This document shows positions 34,728 to 45,120 of a stretch of 64,000 nucleotides of DNA, in pieces. The DNA is from Chrysemys picta bellii (lineage: Eukaryota > Chordata > Testudines > Emydidae), in assembly GCF_011386835.1 (NCBI RefSeq), contig NC_088797.1, forward strand, positions 59,917,587 to 59,981,586, written 5' to 3'. Position numbers and translations under genes: made by a program. Each line of letters begins with the position of its first letter. Within the stretch, counting starts at the first letter, position 1. A model generated the notes under the pieces. That model was not told where the DNA came from. It searched no databases and was given only the letters and a program-made list of their open reading frames with translations.

Positions 34728-37530
34728 ATTGGTGACCGAAATGTATCATCTCATGGTTGTTCGGTCTGTGTGAAATGAGGTATTTGTCTTGGTCCATTTG
34801 GTATCCTTCTCCATCTACCTCTTGAGAAAGGACTGCCGCTAGTCCAATGTCCAATGCATCTGTTTGTTGCACAAATTCCTTTTCAAAATGTGGGCTATAC
34901 AGCAGTGGGTGTTTGCAGAGTATAGCCTTGAGTTTTTGAATAGCATTTTTTGCACCTGTCTTGGGGCAGCATTCTATTTAAGTCAGGTAGTGGGGCCGTT
35001 ATGGTGGTGAAATGGAGTATGAACTGTCAGTAGTAGCCAGCTAGCGAGGCATGCACTTGCCTTTTGGTCATGGATCTTATATGCCTGTAAGGCATGAACT
35101 TTATCCACCAAAGGATGGACTTGCCCTCCACTGACTCTGTGTCCCAGATAACGGGCTTCTTCCTTCACTATTGCTCATTTAGCGGGGTGTGCTGTTAACC
35201 CAGCTTCTCTCAGTGATCAGAGAATGGTGGCTACTTTGTTCAGACTGGGAGTCCCAATCTGTGCTATAGATGACTGCATCGTCCAAGTATGTTGCTGCAT
35301 ACTGACTGCCCTGCTGGAGTAGTCGGTCCATAAAATGTTGGAAAGTGGCTCCTGTCCTGTGTAACCCGAAGGGTATGGTCTTAAAATGAAATAGCACCAA
35401 GTGGTGTAGAAAAAGCCGTCTTCTGGGAATCTGGCATTAAAAGGACCTGCCAATATCCCTTTTTCAAATCCAAAGTGGCGATGTATTGAGCTTCTGCCAG
35501 TAGGACTAGGAGTTCATCCGCTCGCGGCATGGAGTCGGCATCAAATTTATAAATTGCTTCACTTTTCTGAAATCTATGCAAAATGTAGTGAGCCACCTGG
35601 CTTTGAGACCACCATGATAGGACTCCTTCAATCACTCCGGGACTCTGTCACCTCAAGTTGTAACATGGTCCTGATCCATTTCTCGATGGCCCCCCTCAAC
35701 TTGTTGGGGATTGGTTGGAGCCCTTCTGTATTACCTTACCTGGTTTTGTATTAATGCGATGTTGTGCCAGGATCATTTTCCTGAGGACAGCTGAGAATAT
35801 GTGGAAAAGTGGCCATCAGTTGAGGTGCCCTTGCTTTTGCTTATGGTTTAGGTTCTTTCTGAGGGGTACTGAGCTTTCTTTTAGGCAGTCATTAACTTCA
35901 GGTCTTAGTTCTCATCCCTCCAGATAAGGTTTTCCTTGGCTTTCCAGGGCTTCAGTAAACTTAGTGTTCCTTTTCCCCCCCTTGTTGTTTGACCACATAG
36001 CCCATGGTCCCCACTTTCTTTATCACCTTTATCACCTTGAAAGGGCCTTGCCACTTGGCCATTAACTTTGATTCCGAGCTTGGAAGAAGTAACAGCACTC
36101 TGGTGCCCGGCTGAAAGACGCACACCCTTGCTCCTTTATCATTGTTGCTGTTCCTGTGTTTCCTTGAGATTTTCTGTAGTGTATGTGCCCATAGCCTCCA
36201 GTCTCTCATGTAACTTTAAAACATAATGCACTAGGTTTTCAGCTCTTGGTGCTTGGCTTTCCCAGATTTCGCATACCAGGTCGAGTATACCCCTTGGTTG
36301 TGATCCATATAACCATTCAAAGAGTGAAAACCCTGGTGTGGCTTAGAGAAAAGAGTAAGGCTGGGAGAAGTTGGTCCCAGTGTCAGAGATCCTGAGCAAT
36401 GAATTTTCTTGAGCATATTGGAGTGTCTGATTGAATCTTTCTGTTAGACCGTCCATCTGCAGGTGACACACACATGTGCCTAATGCTTTGATTTTTAATA
36501 GTTCCCATATTTCTTTCATCAGCCAGGATGTGAAATTTGTCCCCTGGTTGGTCAGGATTTCTTCAGGCAACCCTACCCACGCGAAGACCTTCATCAGTTC
36601 ATTAGTGATAGTCTTAGCCATTATAGACTGGAGTGGTATTGCTTCTGGGTATAGTCCACGATGACAAATATATGCTGATGTTCAGTGTCACTCTTCTCTA
36701 GAGGGTCTATAAGGTCAATTCCTATTCTTTCAAAGGCAGGGGTACTAGTGGAGCCTGCAGGATTCCCTTAGGGGCTGTCAATTGGCATTGGACATGAAGC
36801 ACAGAAATTCTCCACTTCCTTAAAGACTCCTGACCAAAAGTGTCAGGCCAGGATCCTAACTGCATCTTGTCTTCCCCAAGATGTCCTGCACATGGGGTAG
36901 CGTGCACCAGCTGCAGTAATTCGCAGCAATTTACCCACGTTATTAGCAGTTTTGTCTATATCTCTTGTGTCTGCTTGTCTTGATCTGCACAATATAACAA
37001 GCCCATTTTAGGGCAAAGTAGGGGTATTGCCTTTAGGGAATTCACTTCGTTGTCCTCTATCGTGGCTACTTGTTCTAAGGCTCAACATAGGACTCCTCAC
37101 TTCTTTGCCCCTGGTATGTTGCCTGGGGCTTCCCGATGAGGAGTGGGGGGAGCCAGATTGCCCACTGGAAAGCCGTGGTTACCTGTCAAAGGTTATAAGG
37201 AACGATGCAGGCTCATTGTCTGTGGTCATCTTTGGGAGCGTCTGGGTCAGACTGTTGCCCTGAATCATGGGGGACGCATTCCCTATAGGGGCGGGACTCT
37301 GAGGGATAGCGGCAGGTACTAGTTCTCCTACCCATTGCAACAACTGTTGCTGACAGGCTGCCAGCTATTTGAACAGCTGTTGTTGTTGTGCTTGTGAGTC
37401 GGCCAGCCACTGCAGGAGTGGATGCACTTCCAGAGTTCCCTTGTCCATACAGAAAAAAAAGGAGGGAAGGTTGTTTTGTTGGTTTGTTTCCCTTTTCTGC
37501 AGGGATGGTTAACTGCAAGCCCACTTGTGG
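34728..37530 (-). mobile_element. Second Gmr1-like Ty3 relic, inverted
   Basis: Minus strand. In 5'-3' order it shows: a Gln-rich gag N-terminus about 37400-37200; integrase zinc/core remnants 36900-36343; a GPY/F-like module 36209-35960 (AKWQGPFKVIKVI); RT 35635-35180; RNase H 34872-34730. Integrase again precedes RT. The integrase core has ILTNQGTNF, so the second catalytic Asp is Asn. RT retains ATLDLKKGYWQV, TIPFGLHRTGATFQ and YLDDAVIY. Frames are heavily broken, and much of gag and all of protease are absent or unrecognisable. LTRs were not identified. It is older than 12611-18511. Confidence 0.78.
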
Positions 37531-37954
37531 TACTACGTTGTCACCGTCTCTCGGTGTGGTCTCTCAAGGGACCTCAGCTTCTCCAGACTGACCCTCTTTA
37601 GTTTGCTTTCAGTCAGGTTGGTTCCTGGACCCTCACCTCCAATTAAGCCCGCCAACCCTTCACTCTTTGGGCTTGTAGTTTCTTTGAGTCTCCTGGCTGT
37701 TTTCTTCGAGGCAGCTTGATGTGGGGCTGTCACCACTGTGCTGGCCCAGGCTTTTCTGCCTCCCTTTCCTTCTCTGTGCTCTCCCCTTTATTGCAGGCCT
37801 TGTTTCTTCTCTTGGCTGCAGCTGTGGATGCCTGCCTCCACGATTGGCAGCTGCCTGGGGGTGTGGTCAAGCTGCTTGCTTGTAAACAGGGGAGGCTCTC
37901 CTCTCCCCACTGTCTATGCTCAGGATGGGGTTTGTAGAGCCCGTTACAGCAAGT

Positions 37955-38110
37955 CAGTAGCTCTCTTGATACCTCAGTTCCCCATCTGTAAAATGGGAAT
38001 AATAATGATTTTTTTGCCTGTCTTGTCTAATTATGTTGTAACCTTTTCAGGGCAGGTACTGTCTCTACTGTGTATTTCTACTGTGTTTAGCACAATGGAG
38101 ATGCCATTTG
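37955..38110 (+). repeat. MIR-like SINE
   Basis: Contains the core CCTCAGTTCCCCATCTGTAA followed by AATGGGAATAATAATGA, the conserved MIR segment. Confidence 0.6.
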
Positions 38111-39780
38111 TTACAGTAGCTGAAGGATGGATTTGACAGTAACTTGTTGGGTGGGATTTGTCACGGTTGGCAGCTGAGCATGGTTACCAGTGTTAGCCAG
38201 TGCATATATGGTAGGTTAGCATATGTCACATTATATGAATGCCTGGCAATTATAAGAGATGAATTGGCCTATGTTTTCCCCAGAGTTCTGTTCACTCATG
38301 CTAAACTACGTCCTGCAATACCCTGCAATAGTACAACTCAGCACTTGGCATAAGCAGATAGGAAACATGTCAACATCAAAATATAATTGTTCTATGCCTT
38401 AATACAAGCTAGGGAGGTAGCTTTATGGACCAGAACCGGGAATGCTAGTACTCAAAACAAAAATAAGGAAGGCAAAGGCGCAAAACGATAAGTTAAGGAA
38501 CTGGGACGAAATGAAGGGTTGTATTTTAGTGATGTGTAAAGAGTTTTGTAAAATCATCCGAGAAATCATCCTATAAATACTCCTAGCTGAAATGTTTACA
38601 TCTTCTTTGTAAGGTGAATTTAACAACACTGCACAAGACAGCTTCCTGGGAACTGGTATCAGATGGAGCCTTATTTCCTGTACTACATTATTATTGGCTC
38701 TTAGCAATAAACCTGACTGATCTTGGTTATTTGGTTTCTGGATAAACTTCCTAATGAACCAAAATGTGGTCAGGCAACGGACAGTACAATTAATCAACAC
38801 TAGGCATGTTCACCACTTAAAAAGACTCTTTAATCACCATCCTGCTTCATTCTTTGTGAATCTTTAGTTAAGACTAATTTGATGTAGTTGCTCCAGACCT
38901 ACTTTGGTAGCTTTACTTGAACACTTTCATTTGAAGTCTCCCCTGGTTTGCATTTGCACTGAATTCAATTGAAGAAGACTGGATTCCAATCAATAGCCCA
39001 GAGTTTCTGTAAAATTAGACACTCCCTTCCTGCAGGACTAGAGGAACTCCAGAACTGGCGTTAGAATCAGGGTGGAAATGTTGCTTCTGCTGGGTTTCCA
39101 GGTAGTTTGAGGAAAGGAAGAGAATTTGGAAAAGACGTTTATAGAGTTTTCCAGCTTTGACGGAGACCTGAAAGTTGAGCTCTTTCCTCCAGGCTCCTAG
39201 ATGTAAGGGAGGTTTGCCCTTAACATCCACTAGGTCGAACTATCTTAGGATTTTCTATAGCACTCGTCACTATAGCATCTAAGCACTGACATGGATCAGT
39301 TAAAGAGCTGGCAATAGAACTCAGAACGCCTCACTCCCAGTTTCATGCTCTATCCAGCAGGCCACAATCCATCCCTTAATTCTACATTAACCCTTTGAAA
39401 GAGGCAATGCCTAGCACCAATGCCTCATGAGAAGTCTCTAGACTCTGCTTTGAGACAGCAGAGCAGTATGAGCAGTGGAATGCTGCCACTTTTCTTAGCA
39501 TTACACCGTGTCTGTCTTTGTTTCTCTTATGCAAGCTCTTCTTGAAGGCCTGTCACTCCTGGTCTATCACAAGAAAAGGCTTTTGTTATGAGTGTGGATG
39601 TGAAACATTGAACAGAGAGCTCCAATACAGCCTTTTGCTTAATTTTGTGCCTCGCCGAGACAAAACCTCCTGTTGCCAACTGGTCAAATTTCAGTAACTT
39701 CTGCAGAAACGTTCAGCATGACTTCTCTGGAATGGGAATACATTCAAATTGCTCAATACAAGGCCTTGCACAATACTTGT
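38111..39780. other. No gene seen upstream of MSMB
   Basis: Unique-looking AT-rich sequence; presumably upstream flank of the complete MSMB gene. Confidence 0.35.
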
Positions 39781-39792
39781 TTTCATGCAGTG

Positions 39793-39798
39793 TATAAT
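39793..39798 (+). promoter_or_regulatory. Putative TATA box of MSMB gene
   Basis: TATAAT in GTGTATAATTTC, 47 bases before the first-exon ATG. The paralogous site at 32580 is a full TATAAA. Confidence 0.4.
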
Positions 39799-39844
39799 TT
39801 CACTGCAGAAAACTTCCCACAGACTGGGAGCAACCAATTTTACA

Positions 39845-42800
39845 ATGGTAAGTCAGTTTCAGATTTTAAAAGCTGATAGTGCCTGATAAAGCTATTTGTT
39901 TTGAATTTGCTATTAGAGAGAAATCCCTGACTAGAGAGGAGTTTGATTTGCCTCTATTTGACTGAATACCTGCAGGAGTCTCTAAGGAAATTAAGATCAT
40001 GGCCATAATTTTATGAAAACAATGGATTTTGTTAAACTGTTTGCTAGGAGCTGCACATGTAATTCTGTGGCTCTTTTGCCTATTGATATTTTAATCCTGG
40101 GAAAAGTCAGCCCCTTTGTAAAAAGCCTTTTCTGATTCTCGAGCTGTTTAGAACCATGTAATCCAAAGTTCTAGATGGAAAATACAAATTTTATAAAATT
40201 TATATAGTCCCTTTATTCTGAGATACCAGGAGGTGTCCTCTCCAGCACACTGTTAGCTTCCTGAAGAGATTGCAAAAGCCGACCACTTAGGCATCCCTCA
40301 AAAGACGGGAAGAGAACAGAAGCCAAACTCTGTTCTGGTTTACACCCATGCAACCCCATGATAATTACAGGTGTAACCAAAGGCAGAATTTGACAGTCTC
40401 TTGATGAGTGCAAGATTTGCAGAATAGGTGGCAGTTTCCCTGGTGTATATAGATTTGTAAATGAAGAGGAGGTGATATGAATCAGTTTTCTGCATATTGC
40501 GCCTTTCAACATCATGAGTCTTGCTGCGTATCTGCTGGGAAGTAGAGGTCACAGCTGCAGTCTATTCATAGTAACACTCTATGCACTTTCTCACTCAGGT
40601 CTATACTGGTTGTTTCTTTTTTTGTTTGGGTTTTCCTACTCAGAAATAAGTCACATAGATTAAGGCCTGGTCTACACTGGGGGGAGATTGATCTAAGTTA
40701 CTCAACTTCAGCTACGTGAATAACGTAGCTGAAGTCGACGTACTTAGATCTACTTACCACGGTGTCTTCGCTATGGTGAGACTAGACTAAACAGGATAAA
40801 TCGATCCCCGCTGGATTGATCGCTGCCCGCCAATCCGGCCGGTAGTGAAGACATACCCTAAGGAAAATTTGTGTTGTTCTTTGGAATTATTTCTTCTTGA
40901 TTTTTGTTTTTATGCATATCAAGATTTCTTCTGTCTGACTCCATACAAATGAATTGTTTTTAGCTCGTAAGCATTGAAAAGACACCTCATTCTTGCCATG
41001 TCTCCCACTTACAGAAGTGCTTTCTGGGTATCCTTTTTGCCTTTGGCATCTTGGTGACACTATGCGATGCATTCTGTTTTTATCAACGAAATGACCCATT
41101 GAAATCTACCGAAGGTAAGAACCACAGACACTCTCTCTGAATTGGTCTATGTTAGCTGATCGCCATTGAGAATAGCCAGGAAAGGTATGAAAGAGGGATT
41201 AAGAGGGGAATATAGGAGACCTTCCAAATTATATACTTAGAGTGGGAGGCAGTGGGCAAGAGGCGTGCACACAAAGCATCACAGACGGCAGACATCCAAT
41301 GGATTTGATTCAAGCAATAGCTTTTGTGTGTTCTGATGCTGTGTAGCGACAGTGTCCATTCTAGCTGGATCCCTTTCCCTTTCTGTTCTATCCCAAAGAA
41401 TCAAAGAATAACATGAATCCAAACTCTAAATAAGGGACACAAAACTTTCTCTATGTAAGCGACTGACAGAGAAGCCCCAGTACGGCGATTCCACACGTGT
41501 AGGTTTTCTAATGGGTTTGCAGGCCATCATTTTGTTCAAGCAGACGCCCACTGGAGTTGATGGCAGTTTTAAATGCCAAGTATCAGAGGGGTAGCCGTGT
41601 TAGTCTGAATCTGTAAAAAGCAACAGAGGGTCCTGTGGCTAACAGAAGTATTGGGAGCATAAGCTTTCGTGGGTAAGATGCATCTGAAGAAGTGAGGTTC
41701 TTAAAGGTGCCACAGGACCCTCTGTTAGTTTTAAATGCGTTATTCTGGCAGGATACGGCCCCAGTTATTTACTGCTCAGTGTCACAAAAGATTTGTCCCA
41801 CGAGTGCAGAAAACGAAGAGAAAATCAGCTCGTGTTCTCAAAGTAGTAAACGAGGCTGAAATGTAACTCAGGTGAACACAAGAGTGAAGGGAACTACATT
41901 TCAGCTGAACCCTACCAACACATGCCCATCAATCATTTACAAGATGCATAGAGATATTTAAATTGTTAGTCATCTGTCAGTGTTTAAGGGAAGGGTTTGG
42001 GTTTTTGTTCTATTGTAGGTTGTAGTCAAGATGAAAAGGTGTATAACTTTGGTACCACTTGGACTGCAAATTGCAACAGATGTCACTGCAGCCGGAATGG
42101 AATACGCTGTTGCTCCACGTAAGTTCAACAGAACCTGTAGCATCTTTCCAGCGTGAAAGCCACATGATGCTCTCGCCAACCACACTTCGAATAAACACAC
42201 TCCCAAAGTCACAGCTCCACCAAGAGATCTTTTCCACCCACTGGGTTAATGGCTGCATTCTCCTTAGCTTACATCCAACCCACTGGTATTAGAGGCAGCC
42301 TTGCTGGAAACATATCAAGTTGTCTGGCTGTACAGCTTTCTTTAGAGCTGCTTGTGACACTGACAAATCCCTTGTTTAGTGCTGATACTGAACTTGGCCC
42401 TGTACAACAAAGGTTAATACAGTCCCTTTCCACATTAGTTAGAAGATCTTCAAGTGTTTTAGAAAGTGTGCATACATCCTAGCGTAGAATATGGTCACAG
42501 GTGTCTAAAACCACACAGAACTGGACAGGAAGTGATGGGGAATACTTTATCCAGTTGTAATTGTATGGGGAAAGTAGTTCACTGAAATTTGATCTGGTCA
42601 CTGCGACTAACACCCCTAGCTTTATGAAAAGTGCCATAGGATTTTTGATGATCAGAGAGGAAGGATAGTCCAGTGGTTAAGGTTTTAGCCAGGACATGGA
42701 GAACTGCGTTAAATTCACTGCTCTGCCACAGATTTCATGTGTGATCTCAGGCAAGTCACTTCATTTCTCTCTACCTCAGTCTCCTATCTGTAAAATGGGG

Positions 42801-44029
42801 ATAATGGCACTGCTCTACCTCACAGAAGCATGAGGAGGATAAATACCCTAAGAAGTCCTGCACCTTGTTGCTTACATACTCCAAGCTGTTCCCCCCCATG
42901 AGAGAGAAAGCAGCATATGAAGCTTCTATCTGAGAGATTACCAGGAACAGGAAAATTTCCTTTGCAAATTTAGCTCATGTTAAAAAATACAGCCTCCAGG
43001 TTTAGGAGAAGAGCTCAGATTTCTGGAGTTCGATTTTCATTTTTCTAGTAGTGATGTCAGGCCTGACTCAACTGGCTAGAAAGAAGAAGATGTAATCAGT
43101 GGTGGATTAGCCACTGGGCCAATTGGGGGACTCTGGAAAAATGGGCACCCCTGTGCCCTGATCGGCTACGCCCGCCCACCTAGTGCTTCTGCCGGGGAGT
43201 GGGGTCAGGGTGTGAGGACTTGTCCCGTTCTGCCCGTCCGGCGCTCCTGCTGGGGAGCGGGAGAAGACCCTGTGCCCCGACTCTGCTCCCTGGCAGGAAC
43301 GTGGGGGGAGGGGCAGGGGGACTGCAGGTGCAAGGTGTGGGGAGAGGCCCCCACTTGCTCTGGCCCAGGGCCTCACAAATGCGTAATCTGCCTCAGGACG
43401 TAATGTCTTAAAAACTCCCTAAGGCTGCTGGTCTAAGTTCTCCTAACTCCCCAGACTGCTCTCCCCTTCTCTCCAAGAGGGAAACAAGGGCCCAGTCCCT
43501 TGACTGTAGTTTTCCCATCTTCTCCCATTACACTCATAGAATCAGAGAACAGAAAGAATGTCATGTGACTAAAGTGACCAATCAGACAATGGAATAATGA
43601 AAACTGAAAAATAAACAAACAAAATGTGCACGTTTTGAGAATAAGCCATCGGGTGAAATTAGTTTGCAGACCCTTTGTCGAATGACAAAGAATGAAACAC
43701 CCTGCAAAAGTCAGACTTTGTTCATGAGCAGCAAAAGGGGCTCAGCTAATCAAACTATTAGCTAGAAAACAGCTCATCCAGTTCTAACGCCTCCCAACAC
43801 AGTCTCTTCCTGCTGGAAGTGCAGATGCTGTCATCACTGGAGATAGTTTGCTTCACATTCTCACAGCCTGATATTTGCTCTTTTCTCTCCCAATGACAGC
43901 TATCATTCGCCTGCGGGTTATGACAGAGAAAAATGTGAAAGCATTTTCAACAAGGACACCTGCAGCTACAGCGTGGTGGAGAAGGCCGACCCCTCGAAAG
44001 CCTGCGAGGTCCGTGGTTTGGTGGGTTAA
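39845..44029 (+). CDS. MSMB: Beta-microseminoprotein, complete four-exon gene
   Basis: Coding exons: ATG 39845-39847 (donor GTAAGT), 41015-41114, 42019-42118, 43900-44029. Total 333 bases, 110 residues (human about 114). Exon 1 ends exactly after ATG and exon 2 starts AAG, giving MKCFLGILFAFGILVTLCDA, a signal peptide. The mature part would begin FCFYQRND. Exon 3 gives CSQDEKVYNFGTTW then NCNRCHCSRNGIRCC. Exon 4 gives SPAGYDREKC, DTCSYSVVEKADPSKAC and stop. The mature part has ten cysteines, the family's five-disulfide set. All acceptors end AG and all donors are GTAAG. Phases (0, 1, 2) join cleanly, as in mammals. Poly(A) signal at 44272-44277. Family role: an abundant secreted protein of reproductive and mucosal secretions; snake homologues bind CRISP/metalloprotease toxins. 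The assigned first exon is inferred. Confidence 0.87.
40664..40858. mobile_element. Harbinger-type MITE in MSMB intron 1
   Basis: Ends GGCCTGGTCTACACTGG and AGTGAAGACATACCC, flanked by TAA at 40661-40663 and 40859-40861. An internal near-palindrome (CAACTTCAGCTACGTGAATA / ACGTAGCTGAAGTCG) is shared with 58052-58353. Confidence 0.82.
41577..41726 (+). mobile_element. Fold-back SINE in MSMB intron 2
   Basis: Flanked by the 12-bp duplication AGTTTTAAATGC (41565-41576, 41727-41738). It begins CAAGTATCAGAGGGGTAGCC like 63209-63346, but its second half is an inverted copy of its own internal segment (GGGTCCTGTGGC ... GCCACAGGACCC). Confidence 0.78.
42655..42870 (+). repeat. MIR SINE in MSMB intron 3
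   Basis: GTCCAGTGGTTAAGG, then GATCTCAGGCAAGTCACTTC, then CCTATCTGTAAAATGGGGAT are the ordered MIR landmarks. The A1 and A2 subtype-2 introns carry the same MIR interrupted by a MITE. Confidence 0.75.
43098..43396. mobile_element. hAT element, A2 copy of 174-473
   Basis: Same ends and same flanking GATGTAAT / GACGTAAT (43090-43097, 43397-43404) as in A1, so inherited by duplication. It lies in MSMB intron 3. Confidence 0.85.
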
Positions 44030-44271
44030 TTACGAATCCACTTAGAATTTCTCTGCATAGTGCCTCTCCTTCCCCTTCTACCAATGATCAACAATGGAAT
44101 GAGTCTGTTCTTCAGAGATTCATGATGGTCTTTGAAGCATCACTACTAACAGCTGGTTTTTCTTCTCCTTGTTGAGTAGCAGTTCAGTGTGTGAGAACGT
44201 GCTGTACTTGATTCTATATTGTTTCTGTTATTCCCTGCATTAGCATAACTGAGCTTTGATCATCAGAGTAA

Positions 44272-44277
44272 AATAAA
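44272..44277 (+). promoter_or_regulatory. Polyadenylation signal of MSMB
   Basis: AATAAA in AGTAAAATAAACTCAC, about 240 bases after the stop. Confidence 0.75.
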
Positions 44278-45120
44278 CTCACATGAAGCACCAGAAGTCC
44301 CTGAGTGTCTTCTTAATAAGAGCTAAGTAACGATGGGGCTCCCTCTCCTTCCTTTGAGGAGAGCGCACTGATTTCAGCAGTTTTTCTAACTGCGATGGGT
44401 GAATCTTTTCAGGAAAACAGTAAGAACCAGCCTGTATTTCCTGAACCACCTCAGTGCCCTTTGTCCAGGTTCATATATGTTCATGAAGGATCCATCCATC
44501 TCAATTTCCAGTGCAGCCATGCTTCTCTCACACACAGCTACCACCTGATTGACTGCAAGAGCTACCCAGACCTAGCATTCTACTCTGTTTGCACATGCCA
44601 GATGCCAGGCTTCCTCCTGGCCCGTGATTGTTTGAACACTGAACAGGTTCCTCATTGTCATTCACCAGCAGGAAATCAAACTAGCAGTGGGAACAGTGCT
44701 CCAGTTTCAGGAGCACCCAGCTAGCTGGGAACACAGCACTACCACCCTTTGTAAGGGCTGTACCTCTGAGCTGTGCTAGCCATTGCAGCTGATCAACCTC
44801 TGTTCACTGACTGGTATGGCATTAGCTTGGGCATCATCTGCTCACTGGTAAGACGACACAAGTACATTGAGTATTACGAATCAATGCACCATTTGGAATA
44901 TAGTGTATTATAAAGCACCAAGGGAAAAACTATTGGGGGAAAGGATCAAGGGCATTGGAAGACATTCCCTTTCTTGAGGTAATCCCTTCTCCTAGGGCTA
45001 ACCCTTCAGCACTGTGTGGGGAGTAACTGAGACAACTGGATTCCTACATGCAATCTCTGCTCATTGTGCTGAAATGTTAGCCCTTAATGCCAGTCTTTGC
45101 AACAGGGAGGTCTTGGCAAG

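Noticed and set aside
37388..37591. MVNCKPT-like words here and at 4400 suggesting MSMB exon 2
   Set aside because: No matching splice pattern or cysteine spacing; the 37-kb site lies in a retroelement relic.
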